From the NCBI RefSeq assembly GCF_031882575.1, contig NZ_CP134772.1, positions 1,693,001-1,757,000 on the forward strand: 64,000 nt of DNA, written 5' to 3'. Numbering within the stretch: position 1 is the first letter of the stretch; every line of letters starts with the position of its first letter. Origin of the DNA: Pseudomonas sp. VD-NE ins (lineage in GTDB: Bacteria; Pseudomonadota; Gammaproteobacteria; Pseudomonadales; Pseudomonadaceae). The notes below the pieces were generated by a model. It ran no database searches and was not told the origin of the DNA. It saw only the letters and a program-made list of their open reading frames with translations. The position numbers were made by a program, and so were the translations under genes. Positions 18,901 through 29,029 of the stretch are shown one piece after another.

Positions 18901-21521
18901 CCTACACCTACACGCTGACCTCGGCGCCGAAAACCTCGCCGGGCGCCAACGACGGGGCGAACACCCTCAGCGAAAGTTTCACCTACAAAGCCACCGATGC
19001 ACTGGGCAACAGCACCACCAGCACCCTCGTGGTCAACATCGTCGACGATGTGCCAAAAGCCGTGGCGTCGGATCGTTCGGTGGCAGCGGTGGAAATCGAT
19101 TCCAACCTGCTTATCGTCCTCGACATCTCCGGCAGTATGGCCGACGCCTCCGGTGTGCCGGGCCTGTCGCGGCTGGACCTGGCCAAGCAGGCAATCAGCG
19201 CCTTGCTCGATAAGTACGATGACCTCGGCGATGTCAAAGTCCAGCTCGTCACCTTCAGCAGCAACGCCACTGACAGAACGTCGGTATGGGTCGATGTGGC
19301 GACCGCGAAGACGATTCTCGCCGGTCTGTCGGCGGGTGGCGGCACCAACTACGACGCCGCGGTGGCGGTCATGCAAACCGCGTTCAACACCTCGGGCAAA
19401 CTCACCGGGGCGCAGAACGTCGGTTACTTCTTCTCGGACGGTAAACCCAACGAGGGCGACATCAACGCCGCTGATGAAGCCGCGCTGAAAAACTTCCTTG
19501 ATGCCAACAACATCAAGAACTACGCGATTGGCCTGGGCAGCGGCGTGAGCAACGCCAACCTCGACCCGCTGGCGTATGACGGCATCAGCCACACCAACAC
19601 CAACGCGGTGGTGGTCACCGATCTCAATCAACTCAACTCGGTGCTGTCCGGCACCGTACAGGGCGCGCCGGTCACCGGTTCGTTGCTGGGCGAGGGCGGT
19701 ACGTTCGGCGCCGATGGTGGCTTCATCAAATCCATCGTCGTTGACGGCACCACTTACACCTACGATCCGAAAGCTCTCAGCGGCCAAGGCTCGTTGACGC
19801 CAAGTGGTGGCGCCAATCACGGCACCTTCAACACCGTCAACAACACGTTGAGCATCGCCACCAATAACGGCGGCACACTGCTGATCAACCTCGACACCGG
19901 CGATTACACCTACACCTCGCAGAAAACCACGGCGGTGGTGATTACCGAGAACATTGGCTTCACCGTCAGCGACAACGACGGCGACCTCGCCAGTTCGACG
20001 CTGACCGTGAAAGTGATCCCGAACGCGCCACCCGTGGCAGTCGACGACCACGTCATCACCAACGTGCTGTCGAGCAATATCGTCGTGCCGGGCGAACTGT
20101 TGCTGGCCAACGACACCGATCCGAATGGCGACACGCTCAACGCCACGCCGACCACCTTCAACACCGGTTGGATAGCGAAGGGCGCGGACTTCACCGGCAC
20201 CGGCGCGATCACATTCAACGGCAACAGCAACACTGCCGCCAACCAGACCCTGGCCGATGTGCGCAATGCCTTCGCCGCCAACACCGCAGCGATGACCGCG
20301 GTGCTGGTGATCAGCGGCTACCTCGGCGCGGTGACCAACGCCAATGCCAACGATGAAGACCTGATCACCGTCAAACTGAAACAGGGCGAAACGCTGAACC
20401 TGGATCACAACCTGGCGGCCGGGCACATCACCATGGAGTACTCGCTCAATGGCGGCGCGTTCGTGACCATTGCCGACGGCGGCACCATCACCGCCAGCGC
20501 CGATGGCACCTACCAGATCCACGTCACCAACATCAGCAATACCAGCGGCAGCAACCCGAATGCGGCGGAAAACTATCAACTGACCATGACGGTCAACTAC
20601 GCCGGGGCCCACGACGTCACACCGGACTTCCACGGCACCTACACCGCCAACGACAACCATGGCGGCAGCGACACCGCCAATGTGACCATCAGCTATCAGG
20701 ATGGCCATACCCTCACCGGCACCTCGGGGGATGACGTGCTGGTGGCCGGCACCGGCAACAACATCATCAACGCTGGCGACGGCAATGATGTGCTCACCGC
20801 AGGCTCGGGCAACAACGAGCTGCACGGCGGCGCCGGCAATGATTTGCTGTACAGCGGCCCGGGCAATGACTTACTCGACGGCGGTACTGGCATCGACACC
20901 GCCAGCTACGCCCACGCCACGGCCGGAGTGACGGTCAACCTCGGCCTGCTCGGTGCGCAAAACACGATCGGCGCGGGGACGGACACCCTGACTGGCATCG
21001 AAAACCTCGTCGGCTCGAACTTCAACGACACCCTCACCGGCGATAACAATAACAACGTGATCAACGGTGGTCTGGGTAACGACATCCTCAACGGTGGCGG
21101 CGGTGACGACCTGCTGATCGGCGGCATGGGCAACAACACCATGACCGGCGGCGCAGGGGCCGATACCTTCCAGTGGCTCAAGGGCAACAGCGGCCATGAC
21201 CTGATCACCGACTTCACCCCCGGCACCGACAAACTCGACCTGTCGCAACTGCTGCAAGGTGAAAACGGCACCACCGCCTCACTGGATGACTACCTGCACT
21301 TCACTGTCAGCGGCAGCGGCGCCTCGGTCCTCACCAGCATCGACGTCAGCGCCATGGCCGGTGCAACGCCGAACCAGACGATTGATCTGGCCGGCGTCAA
21401 TCTGGCCAGCCATTACGGCGTGACGCCAGGGGCGGGCGGCGTGGTTGCCGGTGGGCATGACACGGCGACGATCATCAGCGGGATGCTGAACGATCATTCG
21501 TTGAAGGTGGATACGGTGTAA
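12921..21521 (+). CDS. mapA: Giant RTX adhesin with LapG-cleavable retention module (LapA/MapA-type)
   Basis: A 2866-residue type I secreted surface adhesin. The start is MATLIGTVTKVIGQVFAQ at 12921, with GCGGAGGA 7 bases upstream; the 48 codons before it are not adhesin-like. Residues 1-110 match the LapA retention module, followed by TAAG at residues 115-118, the kind of site LapG cuts between the two alanines. Then come VCBS/T1SS-143-type repeats of 246 residues (start near 434, 680, 926, 1172; diverged copies near 189 and 1667), a VWA domain (about 2060-2247, MIDAS DISGS, GGGTNYD, FFSDG), glycine-rich RTX nonapeptides (about 2597-2790, GGAGNDLL, GGLGNDIL) and a C-terminal secretion signal. 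The name mapA (second large adhesin of P. fluorescens) is inferred from architecture and size. A LapD/LapG pair would be elsewhere. Confidence 0.85.
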   Translation: MATLIGTVTKVIGQVFAQSADGAKRALVEGDRLYAGDQLITGAEGAVAVHLQNGQELTLGRDSSLTMTGQLLADQAAHVNAPEAVTPSEAQLTDVEQIQKAIAAGDDPSKTAEATAAGPNAPGGAPGELGGGHSFVLLTEVGGRVDPIIGFPTAGFGGIPEFPEERHNAVIDNGDNTPAVVVPPPVNNPVTLTGLNVAGGELNLNEANLPDGSAANPGALTQSGSFTVSAPDGLTSLSIGGINVIVGGVSIGFPQSITSQLGNTLTITGYNPATGVISYSYTLNGNESHAAGDGANNLSEQFTVIAGDSNGDTATGTLDVNITDDVPKAFDDSNGTASETQLTLTGNVLTNDVQGADRVPSGPVTPGTFTGTYGTLVLNANGTYTYTLNTNDADFKNLHGGGNGTETFAYTITDSDGDTSTANLVLQIHNNDDPVIINGLDVNGGELTVYEKNLSDGSAPDSSALTQSGTFTITALDGVTTLTVGGIAVVTNGVAAGFPQSVTTPLGSTLTITGFNATTGVVSYSYTLVDNEAHPTANGANNLPEQFAVTVVDDNGTTANATLDVNIVDDLPKAVDDSNSGTASETLLTLTGNVLTNDVQGADRVPSGPVTPGTFTGTYGTLVLNANGTYTYTLNTNDADFKNLHGGGNGTETFAYTITDSDGDTSTANLVLQIHNNDDPVIINGLNVEGGELTVYEKNLSDGSAPDSTALTQSGTFTITALDGVTTLTVGGIAVVTNGVAAGFPQSVTTPLGSTLTITGFNATTGVVSYSYTLVDNEAHPTANGANNLPEQFAVTVVDDNGTTANATLDVNIVDDLPKAVDDSNSGTASETLLTLTGNVLTNDVQGADRVPTGPVTPGTFTGTYGTLVLNANGTYTYTLNTNDADFKNLHGGGNGTETFAYTITDSDGDTSTANLVLQIHNNDDPVVISGLDVNGGELTVYEKNLSDGSAPDSSALTQSGTFTITALDGVTTLTVGGIAVVTNGVAAGFPQSVTTPLGSTLTITGFNATTGVVSYSYTLVDNETHPTANGANNLPEQFAVTVVDDNGTTANATLDVNIVDDLPKAVDDSNTGTASETLLTLTGNVLTNDVQGADRVPTGPVTPGTFTGTYGTLVLNANGTYTYTLNTNDADFKNLHGGGNGTETFAYTITDSDGDTSTANLVLQIHNNDDQVYLNGLDVNGGELTVYEKNLSDGTSPDTPALTQSGTFTVTALDGLQTLTVGGINVVTGGVAAGFPQSIVTPLGSTLTITGYNPATGVVSYSYTLVDNETHPNANGANSITENFNVVATDTDGSTASGQINVNIVDDLPSAHPDAASVAEGGTVSGNVLDNDIGGADGPAVTGAVVGVRAGADTSTSAIGGLNSNINGTYGYLTLDANGNAVYHSNPNVVNGPGAVDVFTYTVRDSDGDESTTTITIDVANSKLCATSDTDVTVYEKALDLTKDGADLAPGTVTGSDPTSTGETATGTLVGSVTGAVGAISYALVGSATGNYGQIVLNPNGTYTYTLTSPASTTPHADDGANSLTETFTYQATDSLGNIVTSTIVVSIVDDVPKAVNDSNANTAAETQLTLTGNVLTNDVQGADVVATGPNAGPITAGTFTGTYGTLVLNANGTYTYTLNPNDADFKNLHGGGNGTETFTYTLTDADGDTSTANLVLNIHNNDDPVVLNGLDVNGGELTVYEKNLSDGSSPDTPALTQSGTFTVTALDGLQTLTVGGIAVVINGVAAGFPQSVVSPLGSTFTVTGYNPATGVVSYSYTLVDNETHPNANGANSLTENFNVVATDTDGSTANGQINVNIIDDLPTAKPDTGSVAEGGTVNVSVLGNDISGADGAATVVGVRAGSNTGTSAIGGLNSNINGNFGYLTLDALGNAVYHSNPNSVSPPGATDTFTYTIRDSDGDESTTTITINVADSKLVASVDQDVTVYEKALDLTKDGADLAPGTVTGSDPSNTGETATGTLVGAVTGGTGAITYTLVGSATGSYGQIQLNADGTYTYTLTSAPKTSPGANDGANTLSESFTYKATDALGNSTTSTLVVNIVDDVPKAVASDRSVAAVEIDSNLLIVLDISGSMADASGVPGLSRLDLAKQAISALLDKYDDLGDVKVQLVTFSSNATDRTSVWVDVATAKTILAGLSAGGGTNYDAAVAVMQTAFNTSGKLTGAQNVGYFFSDGKPNEGDINAADEAALKNFLDANNIKNYAIGLGSGVSNANLDPLAYDGISHTNTNAVVVTDLNQLNSVLSGTVQGAPVTGSLLGEGGTFGADGGFIKSIVVDGTTYTYDPKALSGQGSLTPSGGANHGTFNTVNNTLSIATNNGGTLLINLDTGDYTYTSQKTTAVVITENIGFTVSDNDGDLASSTLTVKVIPNAPPVAVDDHVITNVLSSNIVVPGELLLANDTDPNGDTLNATPTTFNTGWIAKGADFTGTGAITFNGNSNTAANQTLADVRNAFAANTAAMTAVLVISGYLGAVTNANANDEDLITVKLKQGETLNLDHNLAAGHITMEYSLNGGAFVTIADGGTITASADGTYQIHVTNISNTSGSNPNAAENYQLTMTVNYAGAHDVTPDFHGTYTANDNHGGSDTANVTISYQDGHTLTGTSGDDVLVAGTGNNIINAGDGNDVLTAGSGNNELHGGAGNDLLYSGPGNDLLDGGTGIDTASYAHATAGVTVNLGLLGAQNTIGAGTDTLTGIENLVGSNFNDTLTGDNNNNVINGGLGNDILNGGGGDDLLIGGMGNNTMTGGAGADTFQWLKGNSGHDLITDFTPGTDKLDLSQLLQGENGTTASLDDYLHFTVSGSGASVLTSIDVSAMAGATPNQTIDLAGVNLASHYGVTPGAGGVVAGGHDTATIISGMLNDHSLKVDTV
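14222..16436 (+). repeat. 738-bp near-identical tandem repeats inside the adhesin gene
   Basis: Three consecutive 738-bp units (starting near 14222, 14960 and 15698) encode almost the same 246 residues (GGELTVYEKNLSDGSAPDS to LQIHNNDDP), and long stretches are identical at the DNA level. Flanking units are more diverged. Such arrays recombine readily, so copy number may vary between strains or be misassembled from short reads. Confidence 0.9.
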
Positions 21522-21541
21522 GCGAAGGCTGAAACGAAAAA

Positions 21542-21575
21542 AAACCGCCGTCCCGTTCAACCGGGGCGGCGGGTT
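21542..21575 (+). terminator. Rho-independent terminator after the adhesin gene
   Basis: A GC-rich stem AAACCGCCGTCCCG / CGGGGCGGCGGGTTT with loop TTCAAC, 20 bases after the stop. The A-run before it and T-run after it suggest it can also serve the convergent DUF6124 gene. Confidence 0.85.
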
Positions 21576-21595
21576 TCTTCTGCCACACGTGATCG

Positions 21596-21954
21596 CTACT
21601 GCGGCAACTCCAGATTATCCATCACCCGATTCACCGCCAGCTCCCCCAGCATGATCAATTGCGCAATCCCCAGAAGCGTCCTGCGCTGCGACGCGGGTAT
21701 GAGGTGGGCGAAGTCATGGGCGATGGTTCTGGCTGAGGCGAGTGTTTCGCTGGCATCGGCCAGCAGTTCTTCGTTTTTGAAGTCGGCGGTGACGGCGTAC
21801 ATCCGGCGGGTCTTACGCGGTGGTGGCGTGGAGCCTGGTGGGCAGAGGTAGTGGTCGAGCGCGCGGTCGGCGGCTTCGTGGAGTTTTTCGAATCGAGGGA
21901 TTCGTAGGGGGAGGTGGGGTCGGTTTCGGGCGGATTGGGTGTTGGTTTGATCAT
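21596..21954 (-). pseudogene. DUF6124-family protein, frameshifted in an A-run
   Basis: The likely start is the ATG at 21954 (MIKPTPNPPETDPTSPYESL), with AGGAG 7 bases upstream. The frame then continues into nonsense (SKNSTKPPTARS), while a second frame carries the rest of the family: KLHEAADRALDHYL to the end LGELAVNRVMDNLELPQ. One extra A in the A5 run at 21884-21888 would join them into a 119-residue DUF6124-type protein, a small alpha-helical family of unknown function common in Pseudomonas. It is either a recent one-base deletion or a base-calling error. A structured leader precedes it. Confidence 0.75.
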
Positions 21955-21977
21955 GGTGAAGCTCCTGGAGTCGGGGG

Positions 21978-22068
21978 AGCCGCCACATTTCGCTGCGATA
22001 CGAAAAGAAGGTGGCAGCTATACGCGGGTCGCAGACCGGGACTCTAGAACCGGCAGACCCTAAGGTCT
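21978..22068 (-). promoter_or_regulatory. Structured 5' leader of the DUF6124 gene
   Basis: Read on the minus strand, AGCTGCCAC (22011-22019) pairs with GTGGCGGCT (21978-21986, one G-U pair). Inside it TTTCG/CGAAA (21988-21992, 22001-22005) forms a nested stem. A further hairpin AGACC-TTAG-GGTCT lies at 22055-22068. The base of the structure is about 24 bases upstream of the start codon. It may be an RNA control element; I cannot name an RNA family for it. Confidence 0.4.
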
Positions 22069-22284
22069 CCCACGTACAGCCGCCATAAAAAGCACGGGTG
22101 TTGTGCGTCCAGAGATCGACGGGCTGCGAGACCCGATCACTGATGTGTCAGCGACCGACCCACAATAGAACCCACCCCGAAGACGCACAAGTCGGCGGAT
22201 TCTGGCTTAGCTGTAGGCAAAGGCGCAAGGATGTGTAGCCTTGATGAGTGTATGTAGTAAGTCGTTACACGGCGTTGTTTAAAA
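22069..22284. other. Intergenic DNA without a recognisable gene
   Basis: About 215 bases between the DUF6124 leader and the terminator of the Ig-like gene. No reading frame with family-like sequence, tRNA or repeat was seen; it presumably includes the promoter for the DUF6124 leader. Confidence 0.5.
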
Positions 22285-22304
22285 TGCCGGAGACGCCTCC
22301 GGCA
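22285..22304 (-). terminator. Terminator hairpin after the Ig-like protein gene
   Basis: TGCCGGAG-GCGT-CTCCGGCA on the minus strand (8-bp perfect stem), followed by TTTTAAAC, about 55 bases after the stop codon at 22360. Confidence 0.65.
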
Positions 22305-22359
22305 ATAGTCGTTCGCCTTTTTTCGACCCCCGAGACGCGCAAATTTCAAGCGCTTCTGT

Positions 22360-25300
22360 CTATCCATAAACGGGATACATACACCATGGAGCCCATCGGG
22401 CGTTCAGGTCCGAATGGCAGTAAATCCCGCCATTGGCATGCGCATATATCGCGCGCAGGTTGCCGGGACAACCGCTTTCATCACACATCCGGTAAACGCC
22501 ACCGGCAGCTATTGGCCAATACGGATCGGGTCCGTATACCGCTTGCATTGCGGAGACTGCACCGCCCATGGATACCGCGCCCGGAATACTGTATCGCCAG
22601 TTGAGTGCCTCGTGATGCGTCATGCCATGGCCTCCCATAACCAGCTGATAAACATTCCTGACATCAACGTTATAGGAAAAAGAACTGAATCGGTCTTGCA
22701 CGGTGATGTATGTATTGCCGTTACGCAGGCCTGTGACTTTCCCGTTGCCGTCAACATAAGCCACGTTCGGATTGCTGCTTCTATAGGTAATTGGGGGAAC
22801 CCCTGTGGACGGGACAGCCGCACGGATTTGAGTGTTGCCTGGAAAGTCCGCACTGTGGGCCCATGCATAAACTCTCGTGCCATGCAGGGCCATGGCGCCA
22901 TTGTTGACTTGCAGCGCTCGGCGCAGTGTGAACGAGCGTAAAGGCGAGAGCAGGCGGTCGCCATAGAGCGCTCTAATCTGGATGACTGTCAGTACATCGA
23001 CAATGAGCCCCTTCAATAGCGATGAGAATTTCCCGTCCTTGTCCGTGGTCTGTGTCTCCACTGGCTCGCCATTCACCAGAATTTCAATAGGCTGCTCTGC
23101 GCTCGCTGTCCCCTCGACAGTGACATTAGGGTCAATGGTCACGTCGTTGTGCGGGATGTCCCTGTTCTGTGAGTCCTTTATCAATGTAATGACCGGTTGT
23201 AGCTCAACCAGAGATTCGATTTGATATGTCTGATGGGGAAACTCTACCGGTTTACCGCGCAGCCCCAAGCGCATGGAAAATATCAATGTCGCCGTAGTGC
23301 CGTCCTTGAGATTTTTGAACACATCCAATGTCAGTCTCGGCAGCTCCCGTATCAGCCCGGCGCTGTTGACGGTCGCCTCCCCATCGATGATGACGTGACG
23401 AACAGGGTTATCGTTGGTGTCCATGCCGATAAGCACCAGCGTCATGCTCTGTCCCGGCCGTTGTCCATGCCAGAGGTTGACTGCCAATTTGTCTGCGCTG
23501 GTCAGTTTTTTTACGTCCAGTACTCCGTCAACACCAATGATTCTCGGCCTTGGAAACCTTGGATCCTGATCAGCGATCAACTTGAAAGCTATCTCTACCT
23601 CCGGAGACGAGCCGATTTTTTTTCCATTGAGGTTCAGATTCCATTTGAACCTCACGGTTTCGCCGTGGAGCGCCATTATCAGGTGTCTGTTCAGCAGAAA
23701 TTTGGCTTGCTTGGCCGAATCCAGATCTACCAGCGGGAAGCGATCAAACCCTTGGGGCAGTGGTGTGCAAACCAGACGGACTTTTTCGGTCTTGGCATCG
23801 AGATACTCCACCAGCATGCTCGGCAGCGCTGCCAGTGGATCAACAGGGTTAGTGAAAGGCGATACGAGAGAGGGCGGCGTGAGAACAAGCTCCTTGGGAT
23901 CGCCGATCCTCAATTGCGTGACATCAGAAAAAACTTCACTCTCGCCGGGATTGGTAATGCTGGCCTGCACGGCCAGATTCGCGCTGGCGTAGGGCTTGAT
24001 GTATTCGCTCTCGGCCTCGAAAACAATGGGTTTTGCTGGATCGGTTACCGTTTGCCCCCAGGTGAACCGTACCAATTTGCCGTTGATGTCGGTCGTCTGC
24101 CAATGCAGCTTGACCTCTGCTCCTTTTTTCAAAGGCCAGAAACTGGCGACGTTTACAAAGGCTTTGGCAGTATCTATCGCCAGTTCACCTTCCACCAGTG
24201 GCGTGACCTGCGGCGCGCCAAGTGGCAGCGAAGTGCCCGCAACGTTAACGTCAGCGGGTTTGGACAATTGGGTCTTTCCTCCTTTGATCAAGGTATAGGT
24301 TGCTCGCAAACTTCCACCAATCACATTCTGAACGCGAAAGTTTTCGACTGGAAATTTCAGTGTCTTGCTGGCAACGGTTACCGTGAAAGGATAGGAATGA
24401 GTGACTCGCTCGCTGTTTTTGGTAAAACCGTCCAGCGTCAAGGTGATCACGTCGTTTACCGAAAAACTACCCGTGAGCAGAATGTTCGTCGGGCCGCCCG
24501 CAAGCCAGTCATGGTGCAATATGTTGTCACCATCGGACTGCTCGAAAATGGGGGCAGTCAGGAGGATAACTCCCGGTTTGAACGTCAGAGTGAGCGAATC
24601 CGACCAGCCACTGGTGTTCTCTACAACGTCAGATACGCACCAGCGCACCACCAGACTGTTGGTTTTTGGTAGTTTGGCGAGTAGCTCCGGCGTCAGCTCA
24701 AAAACGATGTCGGCCGAGTCGTCGGTCACGACTGACTTCAGCCGAAGCGAACCAAACGCAAGTATGACCGTATCGCCAATCTGCTGATTGAAGTAGTGCT
24801 CAACCGTGCAATACATGCCCTCATCGATGATGGTCTGGTCGACGATAGTTTCCGTTGCGATCGGCAGCTTGAGGCCCTGATTGAAAGGTTTGCCGCCGTC
24901 AATGTCCGCTTCGCCCGGAGCGGGATGTTTGAACCAGAGCTGTGCGTGTGGCGATGGATCCGAGGTGTTGCCGCTCACTCTCGTGATGTTGGTCCAGAAA
25001 TCCAGCCTGACGTCTGCCAAAGGCGCAAATTTTTCCTCGAGAGTTTCAGCTGAAATATAAAATGTTACGGGTTTGGGCGTTTGTCCGTCAGCCTCGAAAT
25101 CGTCTTCTGTCAGTTTGAAAAACACCACAGGCAGAGGCTCAGGCACGTCGGACCTATCGAGGAATACCTCGATGAGATCACCAATGGATTCATCAAGATA
25201 CTGCGGGAGATGGCACCACAATCCCTCAAGGTCGCTATAGGCCATGGCGATGTTGATGCCCCAGCTCCCGTCAACCTGTTCCTTGTACCCGATTGGTTTC

Positions 25301-25374
25301 GGTGGATAGACGGCGAGCACGCCGATACCAGAATGAGGAGCTGGAGGAAATATTACGTACTGTGAGTCGCTCAT
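22360..25374 (-). CDS. Large Ig-like (BIG2-type) protein of unknown function
   Basis: A 1004-residue protein with no signal peptide or TM segment, starting MSDSQYVIFPPAPHSG. Most of it is a series of beta-rich modules of 100-150 residues with Ig-like patterns (for example PRIIGVDGVLDVKKLTSADKL, and VEGTASAEQPIEILVNGEPV, a Big-type repeat). A BIG2-like domain lies near residues 860-910 (ITYRSSNPNVAYVDGNGKVT, then GLRNGNTYITVQD). The last 90 residues form a distinct Gly/Trp/Cys-rich end (WPIAAGGVYRMCDESGCPG, ARWAPWCMYPVYG) with four cysteines. GC content is lower than in neighbouring genes. Related proteins occur in pseudomonads without known function. It stands alone, leftward, with its own terminator. 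Confidence 0.75.
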   Translation of the reverse strand: MSDSQYVIFPPAPHSGIGVLAVYPPKPIGYKEQVDGSWGINIAMAYSDLEGLWCHLPQYLDESIGDLIEVFLDRSDVPEPLPVVFFKLTEDDFEADGQTPKPVTFYISAETLEEKFAPLADVRLDFWTNITRVSGNTSDPSPHAQLWFKHPAPGEADIDGGKPFNQGLKLPIATETIVDQTIIDEGMYCTVEHYFNQQIGDTVILAFGSLRLKSVVTDDSADIVFELTPELLAKLPKTNSLVVRWCVSDVVENTSGWSDSLTLTFKPGVILLTAPIFEQSDGDNILHHDWLAGGPTNILLTGSFSVNDVITLTLDGFTKNSERVTHSYPFTVTVASKTLKFPVENFRVQNVIGGSLRATYTLIKGGKTQLSKPADVNVAGTSLPLGAPQVTPLVEGELAIDTAKAFVNVASFWPLKKGAEVKLHWQTTDINGKLVRFTWGQTVTDPAKPIVFEAESEYIKPYASANLAVQASITNPGESEVFSDVTQLRIGDPKELVLTPPSLVSPFTNPVDPLAALPSMLVEYLDAKTEKVRLVCTPLPQGFDRFPLVDLDSAKQAKFLLNRHLIMALHGETVRFKWNLNLNGKKIGSSPEVEIAFKLIADQDPRFPRPRIIGVDGVLDVKKLTSADKLAVNLWHGQRPGQSMTLVLIGMDTNDNPVRHVIIDGEATVNSAGLIRELPRLTLDVFKNLKDGTTATLIFSMRLGLRGKPVEFPHQTYQIESLVELQPVITLIKDSQNRDIPHNDVTIDPNVTVEGTASAEQPIEILVNGEPVETQTTDKDGKFSSLLKGLIVDVLTVIQIRALYGDRLLSPLRSFTLRRALQVNNGAMALHGTRVYAWAHSADFPGNTQIRAAVPSTGVPPITYRSSNPNVAYVDGNGKVTGLRNGNTYITVQDRFSSFSYNVDVRNVYQLVMGGHGMTHHEALNWRYSIPGAVSMGGAVSAMQAVYGPDPYWPIAAGGVYRMCDESGCPGNLRAIYAHANGGIYCHSDLNARWAPWCMYPVYG

Positions 25375-25521
25375 GGATGTAGATCTTCCGCAAGGGGGGC
25401 ATGACCTGGGTTGTCAGGGCCGATACGGAAAATTAAACATGCGGCGGTAAAGTGCGCACCTGTCAACTCTGACAGGTGCGGGCAGGTATCAGATAAACGG
25501 TAACAGGCAATGGTGGGGTGA

Positions 25522-25917
25522 TCAGCTTTTTCCCAAGGTCTTCTGCCGCAAAATATAAACCGTCACCAACACCGCACTCGTCAACATGAACCCCCGCGCC
25601 CACGGCAGTGGCACCAGGTAGCAGGAGAACAGAATGCTCGCCCACATCAGCCCGATCGCGTAGACCTTGCCCTTGAGCGGTATGCCATTGCCATCGAGGT
25701 AATCGCGGATCCATGGCCCGAGTCTTGGATGCTCGACCAGCCATTGATAGAAACGCGGAGAACTGCGCGCGAAGCAGGCTGCGGCGAGCAGAAGGAAAGG
25801 GGTGGTGGGCAGGACGGGCAGGAAAATCCCGATCACCCCCAATGCCACGCTGAGCCAGCCGACGGCCAGCAGGAAGTAGCGCAACATCAGGGGGCGGTTG
25901 CCTATGGGGTTGTCCAT
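25522..25917 (-). CDS. YbaN-family (DUF454) inner-membrane protein
   Basis: A 131-residue membrane protein with three or four hydrophobic segments and the family signature LGVIGIFLPVLPTTPFLLLAA near residues 21-41, then CFARSSPRFYQWLVEHPRLGPWI. DUF454/YbaN proteins are widespread; their role is unclear. The start MDNPIGNRPLML is the first ATG of the frame. It follows the UPF0149 gene by 10 bases on the same strand, so the two probably form an operon. Confidence 0.88.
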   Translation of the reverse strand: MDNPIGNRPLMLRYFLLAVGWLSVALGVIGIFLPVLPTTPFLLLAAACFARSSPRFYQWLVEHPRLGPWIRDYLDGNGIPLKGKVYAIGLMWASILFSCYLVPLPWARGFMLTSAVLVTVYILRQKTLGKS

Positions 25918-25927
25918 AGGCCGGATC

Positions 25928-26515
25928 TTAGTGGTGACGTGGCTTGAGGATCGCCGGTTTTTCGTCTGGCGCCTGGCACAGCAGGTACAGCGCGGTCAGG
26001 GCTTCCGGAATCTGCACGATCATGTCGTCCATCAGGCCGGCATCCTTGGCGATGTCTTCGAATTCTGGCTGTTCGTCGAACAGGCCCGAACCGACCATGA
26101 TCGGCAGGAGCATTTCGCTGACTTCTTCTTCGGCGGTTTCGAACCAGGCCGCTTCACGCAGGAACACGCCTTCCATGAAACCGATGCACCAGCCGCGCAG
26201 CTCGGAATCGTCCGGCTCGTCGCCCAGGTCCAGTTCGCATGGCAGTTCGAATTCTTCATCCGAAGCCAGTTGACGGGCGATGTGCGCTTTGAGGCCGATC
26301 AGGGTGGCTTCGATCTCTTCGCGCTGGGCGTCGCTGCTGTAATGCGGCTCTTCGGCGAACAGGGCGTCGATCCACTCACGCTCCGGTACGTCCTCGGCGC
26401 AGATCGACAGCGCGGTCAGGTAGCCGTGAGCGGCCACGTAATCCAGCGCCTCGTCATGCAGCTCGTCGGCGTCGAGGAAAACTTGCAGGCGGGTCAGTTG
26501 CTCAGCGAAGGACAT
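25928..26515 (-). CDS. UPF0149/YecA-family protein
   Basis: A 195-residue acidic, cytosolic protein starting MSFAEQLTRLQVFLDADELH at 26515; an upstream ATG at 26542 in the same frame adds nine residues and is less family-like. Helical UPF0149 features include HGYLTALSICAEDVPEREWI, the acidic ELDLGDEPDDSELRGWCIGF segment and the C-terminal IPEALTALYLLCQ helix. No C-terminal SEC-C-type Cys/His zinc motif is present. Function of this subgroup is unknown. Confidence 0.85.
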   Translation of the reverse strand: MSFAEQLTRLQVFLDADELHDEALDYVAAHGYLTALSICAEDVPEREWIDALFAEEPHYSSDAQREEIEATLIGLKAHIARQLASDEEFELPCELDLGDEPDDSELRGWCIGFMEGVFLREAAWFETAEEEVSEMLLPIMVGSGLFDEQPEFEDIAKDAGLMDDMIVQIPEALTALYLLCQAPDEKPAILKPRHH

Positions 26516-26618
26516 TACGGGGCTACCTTGGGGAATAAACAATGCGTGAATTCTAGGCGTTCTTGCGCGCTCAAGCCAGCCGCATGGCAGATTTGCCCCG
26601 CCGTGCCTTGCATAACCC

Positions 26619-26705
26619 CTGTAGGAGCTGCCGAAGGTTGCGATCTTTTGCTGTTGATCCGTTAAAGCAAGATCAAAAGATCGCAGCCTTCGGCAGCTCC
26701 TACAG
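26619..26705. repeat. REP palindrome pair (GTAGGAGCTGCCGAAGGCTGCGATC type)
   Basis: CTGTAGGAGCTGCCGAAGG and its inverted copy flank about 25 bases upstream of recQ. The same family occurs at 35491-35576, 43385-43471 and 49756-49830. Confidence 0.85.
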
Positions 26706-26891
26706 AGGTATCAGAGATTGTATCGACGGGTGTCGCCCTGTGCAGGTTAGGGCTCGGGTATACTGCCGCGTTTTGCGATCCCTGCCCGCATTGCGGTTGT
26801 CGTGCAATGCGCTCTTACGTTTTGTTTAAGCAGCCCTGGCTGTTCTGAACCAGCCTGCGCAGGGATGTATCGGTAGAATTTTGGAGTTTTT

Positions 26892-29021
<2,130 letters not shown>

Positions 29022-29029
29022 TTTGACCG

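Noticed and set aside
13932..20825. Long minus-strand frame of 2297 codons opposite the adhesin
   Set aside because: It is the complement of the repetitive adhesin gene; the Val/Ala/Gly/Asp/Arg-rich translation has no domain, and the plus strand has complete domains, a ribosome site and a terminator.
23221..24672. 483-codon plus-strand frame inside the Ig-like gene
   Set aside because: Antisense to a gene with recognisable Ig/BIG2 modules; its translation has no family features.
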